Origin: Nemertoderma westbladi
Lineage: Eukaryota > Xenacoelomorpha > Nemertodermatida > Nemertodermatidae
DNA: 23,107 nt
Reading direction: 5' to 3'
Assembly (NCBI GenBank): GCA_032718475.1
Contig: JAUCBJ010004195.1
Span: 1 to 23,107, forward strand
The position numbers and the translations under genes are program-made. How positions within the stretch are numbered: the first letter of the stretch is position 1; every line of letters starts with the position of its first letter. Shown here one piece after another: positions 8,131 to 17,096 of this stretch. The notes beneath the pieces are model-generated. The model saw only the letters and a program-made list of their open reading frames with translations. It did not search any database and had not been told where the DNA came from.

Positions 8131-9990
8131 CCATGATTAATGTTTGTGCCCTTGATTGATATCTCTCCCTCGTTTATTGTTTGTGTCCCTCATTAATGTT
8201 TGTGTATCTCATTAATGTTTGTGTCTCTCATTAATGTTTGTGTCCCTCATTAATGTTTGTGTATCTCATTAATATTTGTGTCCCTCATTAATGTTTGTGC
8301 CCCTCATTAATGTTTGTGTACCTCATTAATGTTTGTGCCCCTCATTAATGTTTGTGTCCCTCATTAATGTTTGTGCCCCTCATTAATGTTTGTGTACCTC
8401 ATTAATGTTTGTGTCCCTAATTAATGTTTGTGTCCCTCATTAATGTTTGTGTCCCTCCTTAATGTTTGTGTCCCTCATTAATGTTTGTGCCCTTGATTGA
8501 TATCTGTCCCTCGTTTATTGTTTGTGTCCCTCATTAATGTTTGTGTCCCTCATTAATGTTTGTGTACCTCATTAATGTTTGCGTCCCTCATTAATGTTTG
8601 TGTCCCTCATTAATGTTTGTGTCCCTCATTAATGTTTGTGCCCGTGATTGATATCTGTCCCTCATTTATTGTTTGTGTCCCTCATTAATGTTTGTGTCGC
8701 TCATTAATGTTTGTGTCGCTCATTAATGTTTGTGTCCCTCATTAATATTTGTGTACCTCATTAATGTTAGTGTCCCTCAATTAATGTTTGTGTCCCTCAT
8801 TAATGTTGTGTCCCTCATTAATGTTTGTGTCCCTCATTAATATTTGTGTCCCTCATTAATATTTGTGTACCTCATTAATGTTAATGTCCCTCAATTAATG
8901 TTTGTGTCCCTCATTAATGTTGTGTCCCTCATTAATGTTTGTGTCCCTCATTAATATTTGTGTCCCTCATTAATGTTTGTGTCCAACATTAATGTTTGTG
9001 TACCTCATTAATGTTAGTGTCCTTCAATTAATGTTTGTATCCCTCATTAATGTTGTGTCCCTCATTAATGTTTGTGTCCCTCATTAATATTTGTGTCCCT
9101 CATTAATGTTTGTGTCCTTCAATTAATGTTTGTATCCCTCATTAATGTTGTGTCCCTCATTAATGTTTGTGTCCCTCATTAATATTTGTGTCCCTCATTA
9201 ATGTTTGTGTCCCTCATTAATGTTTGTGTCCAACATTAATGTTTGTGTACCTCATTAATGTTGGTGTCCTTCAATTAATGTTTGTGTCCCTCGTTAATGT
9301 TTGTGTCCCTCATTAATGTTTGTGTCCCTCATTAATGTTTGTGTCCCTCATTAATATTTGTGTACCTCATTAATGTTAGTGTCCTTCAATTAATGTTTGT
9401 GTCCCTCGTTAATGTTTGAGTCCCTCATTAATGTTTGTGTCCCTCATTAATGTTTGTGTCCCTCATTAATATTTGTGTACCTCATTAATGTTAGTGTCCT
9501 TCAATTAATGTTTGTGTCCCTCGTTAATGTTTGTGTCCCTCATTAATGTTTGTGTCCCTCATTAATGTTTGTGTCCCTCATTAATGTTTGTGTCCAACAT
9601 TAATGTTTGTGTACCTCATTAATGTTAGTGTCCTTCAATTAATGTTTGTGTCCCTCGTTAATGTTTGTGTCCCTCATTAATGTTTGTGTCCCTCATTAAT
9701 GTTAGTGTCCTTCAATTAATGTTTGTATCCCTCATTAATGTTGTGTCCCTCATTAATGTTTGTGTCCCTCATTAATATTTGTGTCCCTCATTAATGTTTG
9801 TGTCCCTCATTAATGTTTGTGTCCTATATCAATGTTTATGTAACACATTATTGTTTGTGTCCTACATCAATGTTTATGTCCCACATTAATGTTTGTCCCC
9901 CTGATTAATGTTTGTCACACATTAATGTTTGTGGCGCTGATAAATATCTATCCCTCATTTAATGTTTGTGGCGCTGATAAATATCTATCC
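8130..9990 (+). repeat. 19-bp minisatellite with higher-order structure
   Basis: Close to a hundred units of TTAATGTTTGTGTCCCTCA. Variants recur in a fixed order. The marker GTGTACCTC starts at 9245, 9360, 9475 and 9609, spacings of 115, 115 and 134, that is six units (one of them 20 nt) and once seven. A second variant block with CCTTGATTGATATCT and CCCTCGTTTATTG recurs near 8150, 8490 and 8640. This suggests amplification of multi-unit blocks by unequal exchange. It is not a CRISPR array, since there are no unique spacers. Confidence 0.95.
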
Positions 9991-10004
9991 CTCATTTAAT
10001 GTTT

Positions 10005-10216
10005 TTATCCAAGTTGCTATAAGTTACTCCAGGTTGCCGGACGTTTTGGACAATTTGGTCAGCAACTAGCAACTTAATTTGAGCAACAACTTTTAGTCTC
10101 CGTTATAATATGAGGCATCTTTAACAGCAACAAAGTTCGCGTTTACATAGAGCAACTTGATCGGCAACCTGAAATGCTTACTAAGTTGCTGATAGAGTTG
10201 CTCAAAATGTTGCCAC
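10005..10216. repeat. Cluster of GTTGC/GCAAC motifs in both orientations
   Basis: AAGTTGCT, AGGTTGCCGGACG, AGCAACTTGATCGG and related words alternate in both orientations, including AGGTTGCCG (10031-10039) and its complement CGGCAACCT (10162-10170). It may be another subterminal or nested element; no boundaries are clear. Confidence 0.5.
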
Positions 10217-10537
10217 GTACTGTAGAAAAAAAAGGTCATTAATTATTCGTCATGACGTACTGTAAATGAACTTTACTTTAACTTTAACGTAGCTGTAACC
10301 CTGTAGCTAGACTTTGTTCTTACTGTAGAGTACCACCCATGGCTATATTTTGTACTTAGAGTTCCGCTTTCATGAATCTAAATTTTGTTCTTATAGTTCT
10401 GCATTTTGGCTACATTTTGTTCAATTTGTATTGATACATGATTCTAACTACAGTCCCGTACTTATTTTAGAAGCAATTTATACCAAAATATCAAAAACTT
10501 AGGAGCCCTTTAGAATTTTGAATTCAAAAATTTCCAA

Positions 10538-10673
10538 CATGTGCGCAAGTGTGTTAAACTATATTGTATGTGATTATTTGTTATTATTGCGTTTACAGCT
10601 AATACTAACACCTGATCATGTGCTAGTTAACATGTTAGATAGCACTTATTAGCTAATAACAAATGCGCACATG
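10538..10673. repeat. Inverted repeat with 10-bp arms plus inner arms
   Basis: CATGTGCGCA (10538-10547) pairs with TGCGCACATG (10664-10673). Just inside, ATTTGTTATTA (near 10577) pairs with TAATAACAAAT (10654-10664). Possible cruciform or binding region near the right end of the transposon. Confidence 0.55.
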
Positions 10674-10731
10674 AATTACGTGCGCACTACGCACTAAATT
10701 ATTAAGGACGTACGATACGCCTTGGCTATTA

Positions 10732-10927
10732 TTTGATATATTTTGCGTGTTTTTTGTAAAAATTCGTACTTATGGTGTTTTGCCAAATTGAGGATACCTT
10801 GTTTTTTAGGCAATACCCCGCAACTATCGCATAGTTACGGGATAATACCAGAAAACGGTGTTCCCCTTTGTTATGGCAAAACACCATAATTCAGAATTTT
10901 TACAAAAAAACCGCAATATATTTCAAA
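10732..10927. repeat. 196-bp fold-back with about 54-bp arms
   Basis: The arms 10732-10785 and 10874-10927 are imperfect inverted copies, including TATGGTGTTTTGCCA against TGGCAAAACACCATA and TTTTTTGTAAAAATTC against its complement. At the centre lies a second palindrome, CCCGCAACTAT/ATAGTTACGGG (10817-10841). The arm text GGCAAAACACCATAATTCAG resembles the transposon terminus, so this is probably a subterminal structure of the same element. Confidence 0.75.
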
Positions 10928-11061
10928 GGTAATTCTAAATCAAATTAAAAGTTTAATTATATGAATTCTATATATATTTAGTTATCAAAAAACACAATAA
11001 CAAGTAAACTGAGGCATCTCTCTAAAAAATAAACAGTTTTTATCGATTATCTCAGAACTAC

Positions 11062-11098
11062 AAAAATCGACTTAGGGGGTTCTGCCTTGAAGGTGACG
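11062..11098 (-). repeat. Right 37-bp terminal inverted repeat
   Basis: Perfect reverse complement of 7106-7142, followed by ATAA at 11099-11102, where PLE coding resumes. Confidence 0.97.
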
Positions 11099-12394
11099 AT
11101 AACTACCTCAGTAACTTATAAAACTAAACTAGCACCAAACACTACACCTAACCCCGTTTTCTCAGATCCAATAATAACGACCCCAATATCTAACCTTACA
11201 CCTCCTGATTCCAACATCAATATTCCAGAAACTATCCTATCTATCTCAGATCCTAATATAACCATAACTAACGAAACTACCTCAACCTCGGATCCAAACA
11301 TAACCCCCCCAGACGATAATACAACTTACCCTATTCCATTCTACAAACGGTTTGTTGACGACAGCTATGGTATAGTACAACGTATATTAAGTGAACAGGA
11401 CATTCACAACATACAGAAAATCACTAACTCCGCTTGTAACGACTTATTCCAAAACTCTGATATACAATTCACCATTGAATACTCCCACACATCACTCCCA
11501 TTCCTTGACGTCTTGACACAGATTAACAACGAAACACTAACAACTACATTATACAAAAAACCAACTAGCAATAAACTCCCGATTCACTACAATAGCTTCC
11601 ATGATAAGAAATTACTACTATCCGTAATTCGTAGCCAACTCCTACGCATCCACCGCAGATGTAGCGAGTCTAACGACTATACCAAACTCAGAGACGAATT
11701 CCTTGGCGAATGTCTACTCAGGCAGTACCCCCAGAACCTCCTTAACAAACTTAGACATTGGACTCCCCAAACTAGACCTAAAGACACTAACTCGAAACCC
11801 ACATTTTACCTATCCACTAACCAACAGATGAAGGGCATATTCCAAAATACTGTACGTAGATACTCCAAAAACTACGATCTTGACATCAACATTAATGTAG
11901 TCACGAAGAACCCCACATCACTAGGACAAATACTAACCAAAAATAAAACTCAATCGCAAACACACACAAATAACACCACTAATGAGCCATGTAACTCTAG
12001 CCGCTGCCTTACATGCAAAACTATCACTAACATACAACAGACACCATGGGGTGAAAAGATAAAAGGACACTATACATGTAAGTCCCACACTGTATGTTAC
12101 TTGGCCTGGTGCCACTGCCACCCTACTCTATACTACATAGGCCAAACGAGACAGAAACTTCACGAACGCTTTAATGGACACCGCAACAACATACGACACT
12201 ACCCCTCACGAGCCAATGACGGAAAAACACACGAAGACATACTCCTAGCTAGGCACATATACGGTTGTGGTTTAGAAAATCTACGCACCGCAACCATAAA
12301 ACAATTCACAAACATACCCGAACTACTAGCGACGGAAGCTAACCTAATCTATACATACAACCCCCCACTTAACGTAGCAAGACCAGCAATCTAA
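11099..12394 (+). pseudogene. Penelope-like ORF, RT C-terminal half and GIY-YIG endonuclease
   Basis: PLE coding resumes at the second ATAA (11099-11102). The apparent TTG start at 11087 lies inside the transposon terminus. About 77 codons of Thr/Asn/Pro-rich linker precede FYKRFVDDSYGIV, which is RT motif C with both catalytic Asp (11351-11371). Next come the palm/thumb blocks LPFLDVLTQI and TTLYKKPTSNKLPIHYNSFH. A Cys/His cluster (CNSSRCLTCK, HYTCKSH) at about 11988-12090 is the zinc-binding segment known in PLEs. The endonuclease follows: the GIY position reads CYL, then YYIGQTRQ (12131-12154), ERFNGHR with the catalytic Arg, and TEANLIYTYNPPLN, which supplies the conserved Glu and Asn. 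It ends in TAA at 12392-12394. This domain nicks target DNA for priming. No stop or frameshift is seen in this half. Confidence 0.92.
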
Positions 12395-12898
12395 ACCCAA
12401 TGTTTTATATAATACATTCTATATCTTACACAACTACAGTGCCCTCTATAGCGAATTTCCGGGGTTTTATGTGCTTTTCCCCTACCTTCCTTTTTGTTTT
12501 TGTCTTGGTTTTTTCTGTTTCTTGTGATTTCTTACTCTGTAAAAATTACAGCTATCATTATGTTGCATTCTACCTAACCGTGCGCTTTAAGTAGATACCT
12601 CATAATCCTATGTAACCTACCTAATCCAATTATACCATTCAGTATGTAGACACATGACCATTCCTGGGATTTCCCTATCAACTTCTCCCAACCTTATAAC
12701 CCAACCTGCAACCCTATATTTGTACTTTAGATTGACAGCTTACAACTAACTCGCTGTACTTTCCCTATCACAATTACCTTACGTTATACAGTACATACAT
12801 ATACGTTAACCTTTCTGGGATTCACCTATCAGGTATTCCCCTTTAAAACTTAGATATATATATATATAGACCCCTACCTTTTCCTGTTAGTTGCCAGT
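12395..12898 (+). other. 3' non-coding part of the Penelope-like element
   Basis: It follows the endonuclease stop codon. No coding frame is credible. A (TA)n tract lies at about 12854-12869. This segment corresponds to the terminal region in which PLEs carry their hammerhead motif. Confidence 0.65.
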
Positions 12899-12943
12899 AC
12901 ATAGTCTGATGCAGACCGGTAGGTCGAAAACGTTTACTATTGT
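12899..12943 (+). ncRNA. Candidate type I hammerhead ribozyme in the Penelope-like 3' end
   Basis: The core CTGATG (12906-12911) is followed by CA, stem II GACC/GGTC with loop GGTA (12914-12925), then GAA (12926-12928). Stem III is the self-complementary AACGTT (12929-12934) with no loop, and the predicted cleavage site follows T12935. Stem I pairs ACATAGT (12899-12905) with ACTATTGT (12936-12943), with one bulged T. PLE hammerheads are known to have very short, palindromic stem III and may act as dimers, which fits. The deviation is CA where the classical core has a single A between CTGATG and stem II. The fit of all three stems and the position in a PLE make chance unlikely, but cleavage is not shown. 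Confidence 0.72.
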
Positions 12944-12968
12944 ATCTTTATCTAATATAATATAACCA

Positions 12969-13016
12969 GCTAAAGACCCTCAATACTTTATTATTTTTTT
13001 ATCATCTTTACACTAT
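12969..13016 (+). repeat. Right 48-bp inverted repeat of the Penelope-like element
   Basis: It runs from GCTAAAGACCC to CATCTTTACACTAT and is an exact reverse complement of 4334-4381. It is followed by the 38-bp tail and the target duplication. Confidence 0.92.
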
Positions 13017-13054
13017 GCTGCCGCTGGTGAATGCCTACCACTTCATCCGTTCGT

Positions 13055-13068
13055 TTACTATACTATAG
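13055..13068. repeat. Right target-site duplication of the Penelope-like element (14 bp)
   Basis: Direct copy of 4324-4337. It lies 38 bp beyond the right 48-bp inverted repeat, so the element has a unique tail at 13017-13054. Confidence 0.75.
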
Positions 13069-14330
13069 GCCTACAGTATACTAAAGATCAGTATTGGATT
13101 AATGTATAATAATATATGCGATTATCTTCCGCAGCTGCTTGTATCCCTTTTAAATTAATCAAAACACAATAATTGTAAGTGGATGTCATGTAATGTAGCC
13201 CTACTGTTACTTAATTTCTACGTTTAAACATAATTTACAATAAATTAATGAAATCATGTTAATTTTAAATCGGCCACTGGAATGTTGAGCAGCCAGTAAT
13301 TGAGATGTAGGTTTAGTTAATTACAAATGTTTTGTGTGCAAATAGTTTCAAAGGTCAGATGTAGCAACAGTCTGCGAGAATTAGAATAAATTATTATGTA
13401 ATTAAAACTAAAATAACAAGATTAAAAACACAATAATTACTGAAAAAAGTCTACATAAATAGAATTAACAGATAATGCTTTTAGTTAAACTACAAGTTAC
13501 ACAAAACAGCCAAGCTATTATATCTACTGAATGAAATCCAAAGAGTTTAGGCCTCTTATGTTATGTATTATCTCTGTTATTGCCCTAACTTACTGGAATT
13601 ATGGACAGAATAACTGAATTATTAATGGGAATTTATTTCAAAGGCTTGTAAAAACGATTAAATAAACTGATACCGTACAGAAACTAAACCAGTAAATATA
13701 ATATGGAAACTAAACGTGATCGTAAAGATAATTAATTAATTAATAATGCTTAAAATGGTTACGGGTAACCAACCAGTTAGTTCAGAGAAAAAAAAAGTAA
13801 ATTGGTATGGCGAGATTGTAAATTCCATCCGAAATGCTTGTCAATATGTAATGTGGTGGTATACAGCCATATAGGCACAGCTTCGAATAAAGTAAAGTAA
13901 CAATGTTGCAATAAAACTCAGAGCGATATGATATTAGGCCTACTGTTAGGTACAGCAACTGTAATAGACAAACAGTCGGACAGCCAGACATTGAAAGATT
14001 TCGTTTATTACTTGACCTGGACCACAAAGAATAATAAAATCAAAATGTACTGAATATTTTAAAATCGATTTTGACTGACAAGATTCGATAAACGCTAAAC
14101 TTTCAGTTTGAATAAAAGTTAGCTCAATTAAAAATTTATAATCCCTCACACTAAACTAATAAGCCCACATACGTAGCACATACTGTACTGTACACACACA
14201 CAGTAAGTCTATTCATTAAAAAACTCAGTAGTACAGTTGTAGGCCTATACATACATTGGACAAAAAATGACCCATGTGAAATATACAAATCTTTCGGCTG
14301 TTATATTTCACCTTGCAGTTTACCCTCATT
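13069..14330. other. Gene-free AT-rich stretch
   Basis: No coding frame, RNA gene or strong tandem repeat. Short open frames of 67-81 codons on the minus strand show no recognisable sequence. Confidence 0.5.
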
Positions 14331-14491
14331 GTGAAGAATACCAGGTTTTCACTAAAAACCCGGGTTACAGAAGGGCAGAATCTAACCAAAACAACAAATA
14401 ATTAGGATCTGTACACTTTATAAAAATCTTTAAATTCTTCATATACAACACAATTTAGACCGAAATCTGAAAACCTGGTATTCTTCTTCAC
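14331..14491. repeat. 161-bp inverted repeat element
   Basis: GTGAAGAATACCAGGTTTTCA (14331-14351) recurs inverted at 14468-14491, which carries an extra GAA. The arms are 21 and 24 nt around an AT-rich middle. It may be a small fold-back element; no target duplication is evident. Confidence 0.6.
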
Positions 14492-15503
14492 TTGGCGCAA
14501 AACAATACACTGAAAATGCACACAGCAAACATGAGATACCAATGAAAAAACAATAATTATGTATTTTGCTAAAAGGAAATTCCCTAACCAATAAAAAAAC
14601 TTTGTTACAATACAGTATTTATTTCTGAGTAAAAAAAGTCAATAAAATCTATTAGCAGCATAATAGGAAGGCTTATTGAGAGACAGCAAAGTCAAATACG
14701 GTAGCTGTGGAAACAATATCTGCAAGAACTACTTTAGGCAGAAGAAGCAATGTAATTAATTTTCTGTCCAATAACAGAACAGATAAGTAATTGGTTAACT
14801 GTCAGAGTATAACTGTTTAAACGGTTGCTATTTACCAATATCCCTATGGTAGGAAGGTTTTTATTACCCCATCATGTCACACAGCACGTAATCACAGCGG
14901 TAAATAAATAGCATATAGTTAATCTGCATATGATTTAAAATGATTTATAACCAGAAAAATATGTACATGTAATATAACGAACTCGTATTTATTTATACTA
15001 CAGGGTAACGGTGCAACAATAAAATAGCACCGATTGTGTACAACTGTATGTACAGTAGTAGATAGTGTCAGCTGCAAAGTACCAACATTAAGATTTAAGG
15101 ATAAATTATGTTTATAAAATGTTTAAATAATATAAAAAAAATTTAAAGTAAAAAAAAATTAAATACAAATAAATAATGCTACATTTTATTGACAAAAAAT
15201 AAGAAGTTGAGCTGATAAGGTGTCTGATTGGTTGGAAATTAAGCATTTAGGCCAATAAAATGGCCAGAAATTAAATAACATATTTTGAGTTGACAGTTTT
15301 TGTGCGAGGTTGACTACCTGTCAGTCACTACTGCTGAAGAGAAAGTATTAAAAAGGACCATATAAATAATTATCTCATCTCCATGACAGCTGGCATTTAA
15401 ATATCTAACTTAGAACCACACAACTCCATATGAACTGGTTGGAATAATTAATTCATTCGCTGCACTAAAGTAACTAAAGTAAAGGGGGTATGGGGTAGCG
15501 GTA
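14492..15503. other. Gene-free AT-rich stretch
   Basis: Nothing coding is seen. CCAAT-like words at about 15228 and 15253 and a TATAAATA at 15361 could be read as a promoter, but no transcript unit follows, so I do not call one. Confidence 0.45.
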
Positions 15504-15531
15504 GGGGGGGGGGGGGGGGGGGGGGGGGGGG
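15504..15531 (+). repeat. Uninterrupted run of 28 G
   Basis: The longest of several long G or C runs in the window (also 2483-2498, 16375-16387, 19670-19687; C at 7832-7844 and 22257-22269). Confidence 0.97.
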
Positions 15532-17096
15532 TAAGACAAAAACAAATATACACCGCCATTGCACTAAGTTTATTGAGCGTATTTTGGAACTCAAATTAGT
15601 TAATATCAAATTGTAAATAGTCAAAATATTTAGGCATGTATAAAAATTAACATAATATAATATAAATTAATAAAAATATTTTTCAATAAATCATTTTGAT
15701 TAGTATTTTTTATCAAAATTTATTTTGTGAAATGTCTCAATTAATAGTGTAATGAAATGTCGTACAACATAAATAGTATTATTAATTTTAACTTTAAACA
15801 CTTTAAAAACGACATTTTAATGATTTGAGTAGTTAATGAAAAAAGTTATACAGTAGTTAATGCGCTAATGTGACGAATACTAGCATTTCCCTTTTCCGTC
15901 GAATTTTAATATAAAGACTTTTCAGGTATACTTACTTCACATGGGATGTTGATGGTCGAAGTAAGGAATGTTTCGCGATGTAATATATATCGAATAATAA
16001 TAATGGGCTGGAAACGTGTACGCCTATATAATAAAATATGCGAAATTAGTTAATCAATTATTCAATACGAGGGAGACTATTAAACATAGCTGGAGAACCA
16101 ATAATGTGGTAACCGTTATATAAAGGTGTAACCAGTAGTGCATTACCGGTGCCGCATGTAATAAGATGCAGCTTCCTCGTTGTAAATCATATGCAATCCC
16201 GGCGGTGCCACTAACTACCTAGTCAGTGAATAATTGAAGGTGTTGGAACTCATAAAAAGTAATATGTTACAATGTGGCAAGGCTTGTAATGAATGGATGT
16301 GTGGAGTTAGGGAAACTTATTAGATAAACTGTTGGTAAACTTTGAAACATATATGGAGGGTGGGGGGAGGGTGAGGGGGGGGGGGGGTGAGGATGTGTTG
16401 TTCCTCTAGTGCGAAACGGTCCCAGGTAGTCTTTGTCCAAGTGGCTCGCCCCCTTGGGCTAAACAATGTCATCTTGTGTGAGTATAATAATTTAGTAACG
16501 TAATTTAGTAAAATGTATTTAGTAACAAACCAGTTTAAAAGATTATATTGAGAAACGTTCCGTAGGAGAAGAATACTATACACCATATACTAGAATTTTG
16601 TGTCTTAATGTTGCAATCTCATTAAGATTTGAATAAAAATTTGGGGGTGGGTCCACGTCATTGAATCACGACACTATGTCTGTACTGTATTCCGGGGCAT
16701 GGTGTAATATAGTGGTAGATTAAGCAAACTAGTACGTGAATTTATTAGATATATAATAAATTAGGGTACAGTTTTTAATATGACAGCAATGGGTAGTTAA
16801 AAATGAAAGGAGTGGTGGGTCCAAAAACAGCAGAACCTCCGCCGTTAACGCTGTGTTAATGCAACAAACTTGTTGCCAGCGAAATGGCATGATATCATTT
16901 TCTTCTAAAATAAGTTATAACAGAGTTGTTTCCGGCCTCCAATTAATTATTAACAAAAATAATTAAATTTTCATTACTTGACATTTTTAAGTTTATAATC
17001 TCAAGAAAATTATAATTGTCGCTAATTCAGAATAAAAAAAAATGTAATATTAACGATTAAACATACATAACGATAACAACAATAAATTATTTATAC
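15532..17096. other. Gene-free AT-rich stretch downstream of bS16m
   Basis: No coding frame is credible; the minus-strand frame at 16320-16586 crosses a G-run and looks random. Text around 15972-15995 resembles 20051-20074 (TTCGYGATGTAATATAT) and may be a dispersed repeat. I find no canonical AATAAA on the minus strand close behind the bS16m stop. Confidence 0.45.

Larger units (their letters stand above)
7106..11098. mobile_element. 3,993-bp non-autonomous DNA transposon inserted in the Penelope-like RT
   Basis: Both ends carry an identical 37-bp terminal inverted repeat, 7106-7142 and 11062-11098, beginning CGTCACCTTCAAGGCAG with a five-C run and CTAAGTCGA further in. The 4-bp word ATAA flanks it directly on both sides (7102-7105, 11099-11102). 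Taking the element and one ATAA away restores the PLE reading frame, which confirms the boundaries independently. No long open frame or transposase signature is present inside. The content is subterminal copies of the terminus, a short inverted and a long direct array of a 19-bp minisatellite, and two fold-back regions on the right. A 4-bp duplication occurs in several superfamilies (Academ, Sola, Chapaev, Ginger and others); the ATAA site argues against piggyBac and Kolobok, which use TTAA. The superfamily is left open. Confidence 0.93.
4338..13054 (+). mobile_element. Penelope-like retroelement (GIY-YIG positive), interrupted by a DNA transposon
   Basis: The ends are set by a 14-bp direct repeat, TTACTATACTATAG, at 4324-4337 and 13055-13068. 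Without the 3,993-bp inner transposon and its extra ATAA, the element is about 4.7 kb. It encodes, in order, a Penelope-type N-terminal block (LLELGKNFIPSRNP), a reverse transcriptase (motif A SLDVVDMYTNI, motif B AMGSSFS, motif C FVDDSYG), a Cys/His zinc-binding segment and a GIY-YIG endonuclease. A candidate hammerhead ribozyme lies in the 3' non-coding part. A 48-bp piece of the 3' end is repeated inverted at the 5' end. PLEs are known for direct or inverted terminal repeats, variable target duplications and hammerhead motifs. The coding region lacks an in-frame ATG at its 5' end, so the copy is probably 5'-truncated. Its family (Poseidon, Neptune or other) cannot be settled by eye. Confidence 0.9.

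Noticed and set aside
8130-9990. CRISPR array
   Set aside because: Contiguous 19-bp units without unique spacers, in a eukaryotic DNA transposon; it is a minisatellite.
7106-11098. Large intron in the Penelope ORF
   Set aside because: The segment starts CGTC and ends GACG, not GT-AG, has perfect inverted termini and a 4-bp direct duplication; it is a transposon.
12400-12594. 64-codon plus-strand frame after the endonuclease
   Set aside because: Falls in the 3' non-coding part of the Penelope-like element; composition is random and no motif is seen.
15228-15368. CCAAT boxes with a TATAAATA box as a promoter
   Set aside because: No coding sequence or RNA gene follows in either direction; such words are frequent in AT-rich DNA.
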